Positions 18,294-27,998 of a stretch of DNA of 64,000 nucleotides are shown one piece after another. This DNA is from Pleomorphochaeta sp963678575 (GTDB lineage Bacteria; Spirochaetota; Spirochaetia; Sphaerochaetales; Sphaerochaetaceae). Position numbers and translations under genes: made by a program. The stretch's first letter is position 1; every line of letters starts with the position of its first letter. The notes below the pieces were generated by a model. That model saw only the letters and a program-made list of their open reading frames with translations, was not told where the DNA came from and searched no databases. The stretch spans positions 1 through 64,000 of the forward strand of contig CAXXHV010000002.1 of NCBI GenBank assembly GCA_963678575.2, given 5' to 3'.

Positions 18294-18653
18294 AATTATG
18301 TTCAAGCTTTATTTAAAAAAATAAGAAACAATTGCTTTATAAATATTTTAATTTAAGCGTTTCTTGATAATTATCTATATTCAATTTTCTATCATAACTT
18401 ATTTTTTGAATAAAGAAATAGTAATAATTTACAATTGCAAGTTTTTTTACATACAACAACAGCTATGCCTCTTTATTATATTTTTTTCTTGACCAAAACA
18501 TTTCAACCTCTTAGAGTTAATGTAATATTAAAAAATATTTTTATAATTATAATGGTTATTGTGAAACAATGAATTTTTTCATTTATTCTTAAATATAATG
18601 AATGAGTTGTTTTTATTTGGTAAATATTATTATTTAAAAAGAGAGGATATATA
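18294..18653. other. Intergenic stretch before two-component system
   Basis: About 360 AT-rich bases with no convincing gene. The response regulator start is preceded by GAGAGGA at about 18640. Confidence 0.35.
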
Positions 18654-19319
18654 ATGACTAATAAAATAATGGTTGTTGAAGATGATGTTCTTTTAAATAA
18701 AAGTATTTCTAAAATATTAAAAAGCAGACAATATGAAGTTTGCAGTGCTTTAAATATTAATGAAGCCAAGCTTTTATTTGAAGAAGAAAATCCTAATATT
18801 GTTTTATTAGATATTATGTTACCAGATGGAAAAGGTTATGATCTATTGTCAAAATTTTGTTTGAATTCAAAAGTAATTATTATGAGTGCATTAAGTGATA
18901 GTGAGAGCAAATATATCTGTTATGAAAATGGAGCCGAAGATTATTTAATTAAAAATTTTGATATGAAAGAACTTTTATATAAAATTGAAGTTGTAAAAAG
19001 AAATATTGATCGAGATAAATTAGAATTTGGAGATATTACATTAGATACAAAAAAGAAAAAACTAATATGTAATGATAAATCTATTTTTATCCCTCATAGC
19101 CAAATAGAATTATTAAAGTCCCTATATAAAAAATATAATGAAAATACGTATCTTTCAAAAGACGAATTATTATTATTTGATGTCTCAAATATTGATGAAA
19201 GTGCAAGGATTCAAAACCTTATTGCAAGATTAAGAAAAAACCTAGCTTATATAAAAAGTGAAAAAATATATGTCGAAACCGTATATGGCTTGGGATATAG
19301 ATTGGTTGTTTTACCATAA
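18654..19319 (+). CDS. Response regulator, OmpR/PhoB type
   Basis: A 221-residue regulator. The receiver domain (about residues 4-115) has the acidic pocket VVEDD, the phospho-acceptor Asp in LLDIMLPDG (about residue 52) and the Lys in YLIKNF. The winged-helix effector domain ends in the typical VETVYGLGYRLV wing. It is followed 14 bases later by a histidine kinase gene, so the two form a cognate pair. Target genes are unknown; adjacent genes offer no obvious regulon. Confidence 0.9.
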   Translation: MTNKIMVVEDDVLLNKSISKILKSRQYEVCSALNINEAKLLFEEENPNIVLLDIMLPDGKGYDLLSKFCLNSKVIIMSALSDSESKYICYENGAEDYLIKNFDMKELLYKIEVVKRNIDRDKLEFGDITLDTKKKKLICNDKSIFIPHSQIELLKSLYKKYNENTYLSKDELLLFDVSNIDESARIQNLIARLRKNLAYIKSEKIYVETVYGLGYRLVVLP

Positions 19320-19333
19320 ATTTGAGGTGGAAA

Positions 19334-21070
19334 ATGGTTAAAGAAAAGAAAATAAGGTTTATATATTTCATAGCATTAACACTTGTTATATATCTATTTT
19401 TCACATTTTTTATAAATTATATTAATAAAACTACAATAAATCCAATCTCTTTGAACAATAATATACTTGATGGAGATTCAGTTGATAATAATCTTTATAT
19501 GATTAATAATATAAATTTCGATGATAATGAAATGAATATTATGGTTGAATCTGCACATGACTTATCTATTGTTTTTCATAATCTTTATTATCCTCATAGC
19601 TTAATAATTAATGGAACTGAATTAAATAATAAAAATTATTCATATAATGATGTTTTAATTAATAAAGGTATCAATAGCATTAAACTTGTTGGGGCTGGTG
19701 TTAGAAATACATTTTTGTTTGTATCCACTTATGAAAAGATGAAAGAATATTTAGATATTAGATTTTTAGTTAATTCTTTTTTGTTATTTATTCATCTAAT
19801 TATTTTTTTAGGATGCATAATTGTTTTAAATCTAAGTAAACATAAAAAAGTTGTATATATTTTTCTCCTCTATGTGCTTTCTTCCTTTTTAAAAGGAATT
19901 AACTTGGGTGAAATTCCTATATTTTTAAAATTGTTTAATATGAATATTTCTTCCTATAATGTAATAGATGGTATTACTACAGCAATTAATAATATTGTTC
20001 CAATATATATATTATTAATGATATTTGAAATAAATATTAAGAAAATATACAAGATTATATTTTTACTTTCTTTAATTCCATTGGCAATTTTTTCTCAAGA
20101 TATATTATTGAGATTTCAAATTTGGCATTTAGTATCAAGTTTATTATTGTTGCTAATTACGTTTATAATTTTATTAATTGGATATATTAACAAGAAAAAT
20201 GCAGCCCTTTCAATAATGATTTTAAGAACACTATTATTTGTTTTAGCCTTGAGTTATTTAACAATTATAAGAAACAGTGCATATACAAGTAATTTGATTT
20301 TCTTTTTTAATTATGCATATTTAGGAGCTACATTCTATTTCTTGGGAATTTCAATATTTGTAGTTATTTATTATATCAATTACAATAAACAATTAGCAAA
20401 AAAGGAAATAGAATATGAAAGAGTAATGTTATTAAAAGGTATTGGTCATGATTTAAAACATCCAGTATTATGTGCAAAATTAAATAATCAATTTCTTCTT
20501 GAATGTGATTTAAATGAAGAGGAAAAAGAGAGTGTTGAATTATCTTTAGCTGCTTTATCTCGCTTAGATAAAATGGTAGAAAATATAAATTCATATTTTA
20601 ATAAGAAAGATGAAATTGCAGTTTGTGAGTACCTTTTTTTAAGAGGTGTTTTAGTTGAAATTGAAGAGAATTATAAAAATCAATTTAGTAAAAAATTAAA
20701 AGTATCTCTTGATAATTCAAATTGCTATATCTATATTAATCCACTTAATTTTTACAGAATCATGGAAAATCTTATAGATAATGCTTTTAAATTTAACAAA
20801 GAAGACGTAAAAGTAAATATTTTTTGTGAGATAGATAATAATTTTGTGATAATAAATATACAAGATACTGGCAAGGGTCTTGAAAAAGATGAAATAGAAA
20901 AAGTTTTTGATATATTTTACAGAGGAGAAGAGTCAAAAAGCACTGAAGGGTTAGGCATAGGATTAAGTGTTGTAAAACAATTAGTTGAAATCTCTAATGG
21001 TGAAATATTTGTAAAAAGTCAAAAGAATATAGGCACACTTTTTTCTATAAAATTTAAAATAAAAATTTAA
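19334..21070 (+). CDS. Multi-pass sensor histidine kinase
   Basis: A 578-residue kinase. The ATG at 19334 follows GAGGTGG and is preferred over a TTG at 19322. An N-terminal helix (about residues 8-26) and an extracytoplasmic domain of about 115 residues are followed by about seven helices, an arrangement like 7TM diverse-signalling receptors. HisKA carries the acceptor His in GIGHDLKHP (about residue 370). The HATPase domain has MENLIDNAFKFN, DTGKGLEKDE, FYRGEESK and GLGIGLSVVKQL. The signal is unknown. Confidence 0.88.
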   Translation: MVKEKKIRFIYFIALTLVIYLFFTFFINYINKTTINPISLNNNILDGDSVDNNLYMINNINFDDNEMNIMVESAHDLSIVFHNLYYPHSLIINGTELNNKNYSYNDVLINKGINSIKLVGAGVRNTFLFVSTYEKMKEYLDIRFLVNSFLLFIHLIIFLGCIIVLNLSKHKKVVYIFLLYVLSSFLKGINLGEIPIFLKLFNMNISSYNVIDGITTAINNIVPIYILLMIFEINIKKIYKIIFLLSLIPLAIFSQDILLRFQIWHLVSSLLLLLITFIILLIGYINKKNAALSIMILRTLLFVLALSYLTIIRNSAYTSNLIFFFNYAYLGATFYFLGISIFVVIYYINYNKQLAKKEIEYERVMLLKGIGHDLKHPVLCAKLNNQFLLECDLNEEEKESVELSLAALSRLDKMVENINSYFNKKDEIAVCEYLFLRGVLVEIEENYKNQFSKKLKVSLDNSNCYIYINPLNFYRIMENLIDNAFKFNKEDVKVNIFCEIDNNFVIINIQDTGKGLEKDEIEKVFDIFYRGEESKSTEGLGIGLSVVKQLVEISNGEIFVKSQKNIGTLFSIKFKIKI

Positions 21071-21102
21071 ACATTTAATTAATATTATTTAGCTTTCTCT
21101 TT

Positions 21103-21128
21103 AAAATCTATCAATTTCGATAGATTTT
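21103..21128 (+). terminator. Probable terminator after histidine kinase gene
   Basis: AAAATCTATC (21103-21112) pairs with GATAGATTTT (21119-21128) around a 6-base loop. There is no long T-tract beyond the stem, so efficiency is uncertain. Confidence 0.5.
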
Positions 21129-21211
21129 AAACAATGTTCTCATTAAATAGCTATAGTGATATCTAAATTTATTGGGAATTAAAATTTGATTTAAGGCAGG
21201 GAGGCTTGTTT

Positions 21212-22198
21212 ATGTTAAAGAGAAAAATAAGTTTATTATTAGTGTTTTTGATTTTTGGGCTTTTTCTAGTTTCTTGCACTCATTTTGATAAAGATATGAA
21301 GGAAGGAGCTCCAAATTATTCTAATCCAAATTTATGGATTACTTCCTTTGATAAAACCCATCAAGTTGATGTGTTTTATGTTTATCCAACTGTAAGTCAG
21401 AACGAATCAGGGAATATGGATGTATATGACAATGTTGATAGAGATTTAGCAAAAGGGATTTATAAAGCGCAAGCTTCTGTATTTGAAAGTAATGCAAATA
21501 TCTATGCTCCATATTATAGACAGATGTCAACTTATGCTAAAATTCCAGACGATCCTAATGTTTTAGCAACTGATTTAGTTGAGTTTAAATTAGGAGTTGA
21601 GGATGTAAAAGCTGCTTTTAATTATTACATTGAAAATTTAAATGAAGGGAGACCTTTTATTCTTGCAAGTCATAGCCAAGGTACAATGGCTCTTATTGAA
21701 TTAATTAAAGATGAATTTGGGAAGTCAGAAGAATTAAGAAATAATTTAGTAGCAGCATATCTTATTGGATATACACTTACAGATGAAGACCTTGCATTAG
21801 CAAAATTATCATCAGCAAAAGGAGAATCAGATATAGGTGTAGTAATAACATATAACACACAATCTGAAACATCTGTTGGTGGTCCAATGCTAATGGAAGG
21901 GGCTAATTGTATTAATCCTTTGAATTGGGAAATTGATGATACAGTTGCTTTACCTTCAGCTAATAAAGGTGCAAGATTCTATAATGATTCAACAGGTGAG
22001 TTTATTAAAGAAATCCCTAATTATTGTGGTGCTGTTATTAATTTAGAGAAAGGAGCACTTACTACTACTATTGATGAGGAATTAGAAATAGGACCATATC
22101 CTGAAGGAGTATATCATCGTTATGACTATGCTTTTTGGTATCGAAATTTAGAGGAAAATGTAAAAGTTAGAATCGATTCCTATTTAAATAGTAAATAA
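21212..22198 (+). CDS. DUF3089 alpha/beta-hydrolase lipoprotein
   Basis: A 328-residue protein with signal peptide and lipobox LVSC. The ATG at 21212 follows AGGGAGG; an in-frame TTG six bases upstream is less well placed. The sequence matches the DUF3089 family: an early DVFYVYPTV strand, a DVKAAFNYYIEN helix and the nucleophile elbow ILASHSQGT. The catalytic His may lie in YHRYDYAFWYRN near the C-terminus. It is likely a secreted esterase-like enzyme; the substrate is unknown. It is monocistronic. Confidence 0.78.
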   Translation: MLKRKISLLLVFLIFGLFLVSCTHFDKDMKEGAPNYSNPNLWITSFDKTHQVDVFYVYPTVSQNESGNMDVYDNVDRDLAKGIYKAQASVFESNANIYAPYYRQMSTYAKIPDDPNVLATDLVEFKLGVEDVKAAFNYYIENLNEGRPFILASHSQGTMALIELIKDEFGKSEELRNNLVAAYLIGYTLTDEDLALAKLSSAKGESDIGVVITYNTQSETSVGGPMLMEGANCINPLNWEIDDTVALPSANKGARFYNDSTGEFIKEIPNYCGAVINLEKGALTTTIDEELEIGPYPEGVYHRYDYAFWYRNLEENVKVRIDSYLNSK

Positions 22199-22209
22199 AG
22201 TAGAATATG

Positions 22210-22245
22210 AAAGCAAAATTATATTTATAGTTTTGCTTTTATTTA
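22210..22245. terminator. Bidirectional terminator between convergent genes
   Basis: AAAGCAAAA (22210-22218) pairs with TTTTGCTTT (22231-22239), with T-rich flank on the plus side. It lies between the rightward hydrolase gene and the leftward diguanylate cyclase gene. Confidence 0.7.
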
Positions 22246-22267
22246 GTTTCAAAATTTTCTTATATTT

Positions 22268-23290
22268 TTACTCTTCACCTAAATATACTAATTTATTTCT
22301 ACCAGTCGCTTTTGCTTTATATAATCTTTTATCAGCAAGATTAAGTATTTTTTCAATTGTTATATCGTTTTTATTAAAAAAGAGAACATCTGAAATACCT
22401 GCGCTAAATGTAAATTTAATTTTTTGATTATTAAAAACAAAAGTTTTATTTCTTATTATTTTTAATAATTTTGATATAATGTTGACAGTTTCATCTCTAT
22501 TTGAATTATATGTAATTATAACAAATTCTTCACCACCATATCTTCCAAGCAAGTCTGTTTTTCTAATATTATTAGAAATAACTTTTGTAAATTCTTTTAA
22601 TATGTAATCACCTGCTACATGCCCAAATGTATCATTAATTTGTTTAAAGTGATCAATGTCTATAATAGAAACTGAAAATATTAAATTAGAATTATTGTAT
22701 TCTACAAAAGCTTTTTCCAATTGGTTAAAAATAAATCTTCTATTATATGTATTAGTTAGGGCATCAATAATTGAAAGTTCTTCAATTTTTAACAAATTGT
22801 AGTGATTGTTATAAACATTTGAAATAATACCAGAAATAGTTGCAAGAAGATTTAAATCTTCTTCACTCCATTTTCTATGTATTTTACATTCATCAAAACC
22901 CATAAATCCTTTTAATTTGTTTTCAATTATTAAAGGATAGACTATTATTGAAAGTATTCCTTGTGGTTCTAACATTGCTAGAATATCTTTTGGTAGTTTA
23001 AAAATGTCTTGAGAAAAAACTTTTCCTTCTGTTTTTAATAACTTTCTCCAAGAAGGAATTAATTCATATGGAACTTCTTTTAACTCATCAATTTGTGGGA
23101 CAATATTAGTATTACACCATTCAAACTCGTTGCTTGTAGTAGTACTATCTTCATTATCGATAAAAATATAAGTTCTTGAAACTTGAGTATATTCTCCAAT
23201 TATTTTTAGGATATTATTAATTTGAGTATTAAATTCATCTGTTTTAACAGCTAATAAAGCAATTTTTGAAAGGAGTTCCAAGTTTTTCAT
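22268..23290 (-). CDS. Diguanylate cyclase with GAF-type sensor domain
   Basis: A 340-residue cytosolic enzyme. Residues about 1-165 form a GAF-like sensor (NEFEWCNTN; GFMGFDECKIHRKW). Residues about 175-338 are a GGDEF domain with active-site GRYGGEEF. The inhibitory-site motif RxxD (RKTD) lies just upstream, so product inhibition by c-di-GMP is likely. It makes c-di-GMP from GTP. It is a close paralogue of the next gene upstream, lacking that protein's two PAS domains. Confidence 0.9.
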   Translation of the reverse strand: MKNLELLSKIALLAVKTDEFNTQINNILKIIGEYTQVSRTYIFIDNEDSTTTSNEFEWCNTNIVPQIDELKEVPYELIPSWRKLLKTEGKVFSQDIFKLPKDILAMLEPQGILSIIVYPLIIENKLKGFMGFDECKIHRKWSEEDLNLLATISGIISNVYNNHYNLLKIEELSIIDALTNTYNRRFIFNQLEKAFVEYNNSNLIFSVSIIDIDHFKQINDTFGHVAGDYILKEFTKVISNNIRKTDLLGRYGGEEFVIITYNSNRDETVNIISKLLKIIRNKTFVFNNQKIKFTFSAGISDVLFFNKNDITIEKILNLADKRLYKAKATGRNKLVYLGEE

Positions 23291-23375
23291 ATTTTTTACC
23301 TTTTAATTATCAATAAATATTAATAATATTTTCTATTACTAGGTTACTATGAAATTGAGCAATTTTCAATAAATA

Positions 23376-25118
23376 TTAATTATCCAAGTAAACTACTTTA
23401 TTTCGACCTGTTCTCTTTGCTTTGTATAATCTCTCATCAGAAATATTAATTATTTTCTCGAGCGTAATGTTTTCTTTTTCAAAGTATTGAGTATCTGAAA
23501 TACCAGCACTAAAAGAAAGATTAATTTTTTCATTATTTATATTAAATGTTGTCTCATTAACTTTATTTAATATATTGTTTATTTGGGCAGCGGTGTTTTT
23601 TTTGTTTTCATTAAGGGATATAATTATAAATTCTTCTCCACCATACCTTCCTAATGTTTGATTAGGTGATAAGAATCTAGATATAAGTTTTGTAAATTCA
23701 ATTAATATATGATCACCAATAACATGACCGTAAGAGTCATTGATTTCTTTAAACAAATCAATATCTAATATTGTAATTGAAAAAATTTGATTCTCTGTTA
23801 TAAATTTATTTAAATAAGTTTCTAAAATATTAAAAATATATCTTCTATTATAGATATTTGTTAAGGAGTCTCTAATTGAAAGTTCTTTTAATTGTTGTTC
23901 CATTAATTTTTTTTCAGTAATATCTATCATTACAGTTAAATAATATTGCTTTCCTTGACTTTCAATTATTTCTCTTGAGAATATTCCATAAAGTATAGAC
24001 CCATCTTTACATCTAACTTTTAATTCAATATTTTTTATTTCCCCAGATTGAGCTAGGTATTCTGTTGTCTTTTCATGTTTTTCTGAATCTGGGAAAAGGT
24101 TTAAATCCGAGCTTGATTTTCCTACTACTTCATTATAAGAATATCCTAATTTCTTTAAAAAAGAGGTATTTACATCAATAAATTTTTTATCCTCCATATT
24201 GCATAGAGCCATTAAAGCAGGATTGTTTTTGAAAACTTTTGTAAATTTCTGAAGGGCTTCTTGTTCTTTTGATAAATCTTTTGATATTCCAAATATACAA
24301 TCTTCGTTATTCCATTTACCAAACCAAACACGAGTTTCAACTGGAATTAATTTATTATTTTTACTTTTTAATTCTACAGGACATGATTTAATATTTCCTA
24401 AAAATATTTGATTTAATATTTCTATAACTTCATCTTTTTTATTTTTAGGGTGAAGGTCAATTAAATTCATAGTTAATAGTTCTTCAATAGAATATTCTAA
24501 TTTTTCAACAGAAGCTTTATTAGCATAAATTATTTTACCTTTCATATTTCCAATTATAATGTAGTCAGTAATCGTATTAAAAAAGTTCTCAAAATATTGT
24601 TTATCATCTTCAATTTTTTTAAGATAATAATGGTTTTTATATAAATTAGAAATAATCCCTGAAATTGTTGCTAGAATATTTAAATCTTCTTCTGTCCAAT
24701 TTCTATTTACTATGCATTCATCATAGCCTACAAAACCAATCATTTTATTATTGATATATAAGGGATAAACAAGTAAAGATTTTATATTTTGAGATATAAA
24801 AACCTTGTAGAGGTCTTCTGGTAGATCTTCAATATTTGTTGAGAATAATTTTCCTTCTTTTTGAAAGATTTTAAGAAGAGATGGTATTTCAGCTAAAGCC
24901 CTATTTTGAAAAGACTGGATTTCAGGAGATATACCTGTGTTACACCATTCAAATTCATTACTTGTGATTGTGTTATCTTCATTATTTATGAAAATGTAAG
25001 TTCGTGAAACATTACTGTATTTTCCTATTAAGGAAAGAATATTATTCATTTGACTTTTGAAATTATCTGTTTTAACAGTAATTAATGATATTTTTGAAAG
25101 CAATTCAAGGCTTTGCAT
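23376..25118 (-). CDS. Diguanylate cyclase with GAF and two PAS domains
   Basis: A 580-residue cytosolic enzyme in the order GAF-like (about 1-165), PAS (about 170-285), PAS with PAC (about 290-405) and GGDEF (about 415-578). The active site is intact (GRYGGEEF). The usual I-site RxxD is absent: the equivalent position reads SPNQ, so c-di-GMP feedback may be lost. The GAF region is about 60-70% identical by eye to that of the neighbouring cyclase, implying duplication followed by insertion or loss of the PAS pair. The start follows GGAGAA. Confidence 0.9.
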   Translation of the reverse strand: MQSLELLSKISLITVKTDNFKSQMNNILSLIGKYSNVSRTYIFINNEDNTITSNEFEWCNTGISPEIQSFQNRALAEIPSLLKIFQKEGKLFSTNIEDLPEDLYKVFISQNIKSLLVYPLYINNKMIGFVGYDECIVNRNWTEEDLNILATISGIISNLYKNHYYLKKIEDDKQYFENFFNTITDYIIIGNMKGKIIYANKASVEKLEYSIEELLTMNLIDLHPKNKKDEVIEILNQIFLGNIKSCPVELKSKNNKLIPVETRVWFGKWNNEDCIFGISKDLSKEQEALQKFTKVFKNNPALMALCNMEDKKFIDVNTSFLKKLGYSYNEVVGKSSSDLNLFPDSEKHEKTTEYLAQSGEIKNIELKVRCKDGSILYGIFSREIIESQGKQYYLTVMIDITEKKLMEQQLKELSIRDSLTNIYNRRYIFNILETYLNKFITENQIFSITILDIDLFKEINDSYGHVIGDHILIEFTKLISRFLSPNQTLGRYGGEEFIIISLNENKKNTAAQINNILNKVNETTFNINNEKINLSFSAGISDTQYFEKENITLEKIINISDERLYKAKRTGRNKVVYLDN

Positions 25119-25220
25119 ATTTCTCCTAATATAAAAATTAAATTAAGTTTCTTCAATTTTACAATAAATAGTTTTATATAACAAGAATTCATTTTTTAAT
25201 TTTATTTAAGAAATATAAAA

Positions 25221-25264
25221 AAAGAGATTGTGAATAAGTAAATTAAAGTTATTCCAATCTCTTT
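25221..25264 (-). terminator. Terminator after cysE
   Basis: AAAGAGATTG (25221-25230) pairs with CAATCTCTTT (25255-25264). Read on the minus strand, the hairpin is followed by a T-rich run. Confidence 0.75.
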
Positions 25265-25279
25265 TTATTTTAATTTATA

Positions 25280-26176
25280 TTATAAAGACATTTTTTTTAT
25301 TTCTCTATGATTTGTTTTTGGTTCTTGAAGTAGTACCATAGTTGATTCTGGAACATCTTCCTTTATCCATACAGAGGACCCAATTATACAATCTTTTCCT
25401 ATTGTAACATCTCCAAGGATTGTTGCATTTGCATAAATTGTGACATTATCTTCAAGAGTTGGATGCCTTTTTGCTCCCTTTATGATGTTTCCTGCGGAAT
25501 CTTTTGGAAAGCTTAAAGCTCCGAGAGTAACCCCTTGATATATTTTTACATTATTTCCAATGACTGTTGTTTGTCCAATAACAACACCAGTACCATGGTC
25601 AATAAAAAAATAATCTCCAATTTCAGCCCCTGGGTGTATATCAATACCAGTTTCTTTGTGAGCCCATTCAGTTAACATTCTTGGAAGTATTGGAACATTA
25701 GCATTAAATAAACTATGAGCAACTCTATAGATTGTTAATGCTTTTATATAAGGATAAGATAAAATAACTTCATGAAGATTTGTTGCTGCGGGGTCATTGT
25801 TAAAGCCTGCCTCAGCATCTTCTTTTATTTTTTTTCTTATTGTTGGAAGTTCTTTAAATAATATTTCTAGTGCCGTATCTGTTTTTTTTCTACTTGTATG
25901 AGCATTTTCACATGTTGTATCACATTCATGATTAAAAGAAAGAAATATTAAATTAGATAAAGTCCATTTAACTGTATTTAATTGATTTATAATTATATCT
26001 TGGAAAGATTGACCAGCAGCACCTTCACAGCGTCCAGGAAACATTAATTCAAGTAGTTCATTTGCACACTTTTCAACACAGAGACTACTAGGTAAAGGTT
26101 TTAGGCCTAAGAAGTTTGCCCCTTTATCACTAATTCTATCAAAACTTTCTAAATATTTTTCATAGTTGTTGTTCAT
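25280..26176 (-). CDS. cysE: Serine O-acetyltransferase
   Basis: A 298-residue enzyme that makes O-acetylserine from serine and acetyl-CoA for cysteine synthesis. An alpha-helical N-terminal half is followed by a left-handed beta-helix of hexapeptide repeats (IDIHPGAEIGDYFFIDHGTG, VIGQTTVIGNNVKIYQGV, TLGA), including the catalytic His-Asp dyad region DHGTG. At about 300 residues it is of the longer EpsC/SatA-like subtype. The start follows AGGAGA. No cysteine synthase gene lies nearby. Confidence 0.9.
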   Translation of the reverse strand: MNNNYEKYLESFDRISDKGANFLGLKPLPSSLCVEKCANELLELMFPGRCEGAAGQSFQDIIINQLNTVKWTLSNLIFLSFNHECDTTCENAHTSRKKTDTALEILFKELPTIRKKIKEDAEAGFNNDPAATNLHEVILSYPYIKALTIYRVAHSLFNANVPILPRMLTEWAHKETGIDIHPGAEIGDYFFIDHGTGVVIGQTTVIGNNVKIYQGVTLGALSFPKDSAGNIIKGAKRHPTLEDNVTIYANATILGDVTIGKDCIIGSSVWIKEDVPESTMVLLQEPKTNHREIKKMSL

Positions 26177-26227
26177 TTATTATCTCCTAGTATAAATATA
26201 CAAAAAATACAACAAATAAACAACAAA

Positions 26228-26247
26228 ACCGATGCAAAAGCATCGGT
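26228..26247 (-). terminator. Terminator after bioY
   Basis: ACCGATGC (26228-26235) pairs with GCATCGGT (26240-26247) around AAAA. On the minus strand it is followed by TTTGTTGTTTATTT. It separates bioY from cysE. Confidence 0.75.
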
Positions 26248-26279
26248 AGTTCCTATTAATTTAAATTAGTATATTTTCT

Positions 26280-26822
26280 TTATTCTTCGTTTTTAATTAA
26301 TTGTTGAATTCTGTCATAGAATTTATTACTTAAAAGAACAATAATTACAAGTTTTATTGTATCTCCAATGATAAAAGGAGTTAGTCCAAATTGGAATGCT
26401 TTATTCCATTCCATGCTAGTAGATACTTTTAACCAAGGTACACCAATTGCATATATTGCTATAGTTGCTAAAAGTCCACCAATTATAAAGTATGGTATTT
26501 TATTATCTTTTTCTTTTCCTAAATCAGAAATTATGCCTGCAAGGATTGTTGCTAAGAACATTCCAAAAAGATATCCACCTGTTGGTCCTATGAGAGCTCC
26601 AATACCACCGCCACTAGAAAAAATAGGAAGACCAATTCCTCCTAAAATTAAATAGACGAAAAATGAGAAAAATCCAACATTAAAGCCGCCTAATAAAGCA
26701 GCTAAAATTACAAATAGAGTTTGTAACGTAATTGGAACTGGTGGTAATGGAACTTTTATAAAAGTTCCAACAATAATTAAACCTGTAAATAATGCTGTTA
26801 TTAATGTTTTTCTTGTATTCAT
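26280..26822 (-). CDS. bioY: Biotin transporter BioY
   Basis: A 180-residue, six-helix S-component that imports biotin. Typical stretches include FIKVPLPPVPITLQTLFV near the N-terminus and GPTGGYLFGMFLA. No energising EcfAT genes are in the window, so it works alone or with a module elsewhere. It is divergent from birA with a BirA operator between them, indicating repression by biotinyl-AMP-bound BirA. Confidence 0.93.
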   Translation of the reverse strand: MNTRKTLITALFTGLIIVGTFIKVPLPPVPITLQTLFVILAALLGGFNVGFFSFFVYLILGGIGLPIFSSGGGIGALIGPTGGYLFGMFLATILAGIISDLGKEKDNKIPYFIIGGLLATIAIYAIGVPWLKVSTSMEWNKAFQFGLTPFIIGDTIKLVIIVLLSNKFYDRIQQLIKNEE

Positions 26823-26848
26823 GGGTGTAATATATCAAAAGCTTTTAT

Positions 26849-26885
26849 TATTGTAAACATATTATTATAAAATAGGTTAACAATA
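26849..26885. promoter_or_regulatory. BirA operator between bioY and birA
   Basis: TATTGTAAAC (26849-26858) and GTTAACAATA (26876-26885) are inverted with one mismatch, separated by 17 bases. This matches the known BirA box layout (TTGTTAAC-N14-16-GTTAACAA), with slightly long spacing. It lies 27 bases upstream of bioY and about 60 bases upstream of birA. Confidence 0.8.
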
Positions 26886-26944
26886 TAATATGATCTGTTA
26901 TATTATTGATAAAATAAATAAATATATATATTCTAAATTTAATT

Positions 26945-27922
26945 ATGAGTTTAAAAAATAAAGTATTAGAATATTTAGAACATGATTCAGAGATGTTTGT
27001 TTCTGGACAACAACTAGCAGATGAATTAAAGGTTAGTAGAACAGCCATTTGGAAAGCTATTTCAGAGTTAAGAAAAGAAGGGGCTTTAATAAATGCTGTT
27101 ACTAATAAAGGTTATTATTTAGTAAGAGAATCACAAAAATTATCATTAGAGAGTTTAAAAAAAGAATTAAATGAATTTAATGTTTATTATTTTGATGAAA
27201 TTGATTCAACAAATTCCTTTTGTAAAAAGGTAGAACCTATAGATCTTAAGAAAAGAACTATTGTTGTTGCTTCTCATCAAATTAAAGGAAAGGGTAGAAG
27301 GGGGAGATCTTTTATATCTCCTGAAGGTGGGATTTATTTTAGCCTTTTGATTAACTCTCATAATAATAATGATGACAATTTATTAATAACAAGTATCGCT
27401 TCTGTAGCAATTGTAAGAGCAATAAAGAAGGTTTGTGATATTGATTGTAAAATTAAATGGGTGAATGATATCTATATTAATGAAAAAAAAGTTTGTGGAA
27501 TACTAACAGAAGGTGTTATTGATATGGAAGAGGGAAGAATTAAATCAATGGTTGTTGGAATCGGGATTAATTTTTCAACACCTCTTGAACAATTCCCAGA
27601 AGATATTAAAGATATAGTTACTAGTATTTATAAAGATGAACAATCAATTCCCAATAATGTAAATAGAACTTTATTAGTAAAAGAAATCGTAAATGAGATT
27701 TATTGTATATGGGAGAACTTACCTAATAAAGATTTTTTGAATGAATATAGAGAAAAATCAAATGTTATTGGTAAAAATGTAATTATTTATAATAAAGATA
27801 ATTCTGCTCAAACAGGATTTGCTAAAGATATAAATGATAAGGCCCATTTAATAGTTGAATTTGATGATAATACTGAAATAGAATTAGGTACTGGAGAAGT
27901 TACATTAAGAGTAACAAAATAA
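26945..27922 (+). CDS. birA: Bifunctional biotin ligase and biotin operon repressor
   Basis: A 325-residue BirA with an N-terminal winged helix (residues about 1-65; GQQLADELKVSRTAIWKAI), then the catalytic domain with KGKGRRGRSF (biotinyl-AMP loop, GRGRRGR-type), KWVNDIYI and GIGINF, and a C-terminal SH3-like domain. The DNA-binding domain together with the palindrome upstream of bioY supports a regulatory role as well as biotinylation of carboxyl carrier proteins. Confidence 0.94.
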   Translation: MSLKNKVLEYLEHDSEMFVSGQQLADELKVSRTAIWKAISELRKEGALINAVTNKGYYLVRESQKLSLESLKKELNEFNVYYFDEIDSTNSFCKKVEPIDLKKRTIVVASHQIKGKGRRGRSFISPEGGIYFSLLINSHNNNDDNLLITSIASVAIVRAIKKVCDIDCKIKWVNDIYINEKKVCGILTEGVIDMEEGRIKSMVVGIGINFSTPLEQFPEDIKDIVTSIYKDEQSIPNNVNRTLLVKEIVNEIYCIWENLPNKDFLNEYREKSNVIGKNVIIYNKDNSAQTGFAKDINDKAHLIVEFDDNTEIELGTGEVTLRVTK

Positions 27923-27998
27923 CAGTTTTTATCTTGAATAGAAATTGTGTTATTAGTATCATAAAGCGATTAAAAAATAATAAAATAAGGACAGATTA

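Noticed and set aside
18214..18653. Small RNA or tRNA gene in the gap before the two-component system
   Set aside because: Only the operon terminator is structured; no cloverleaf or conserved motif seen.
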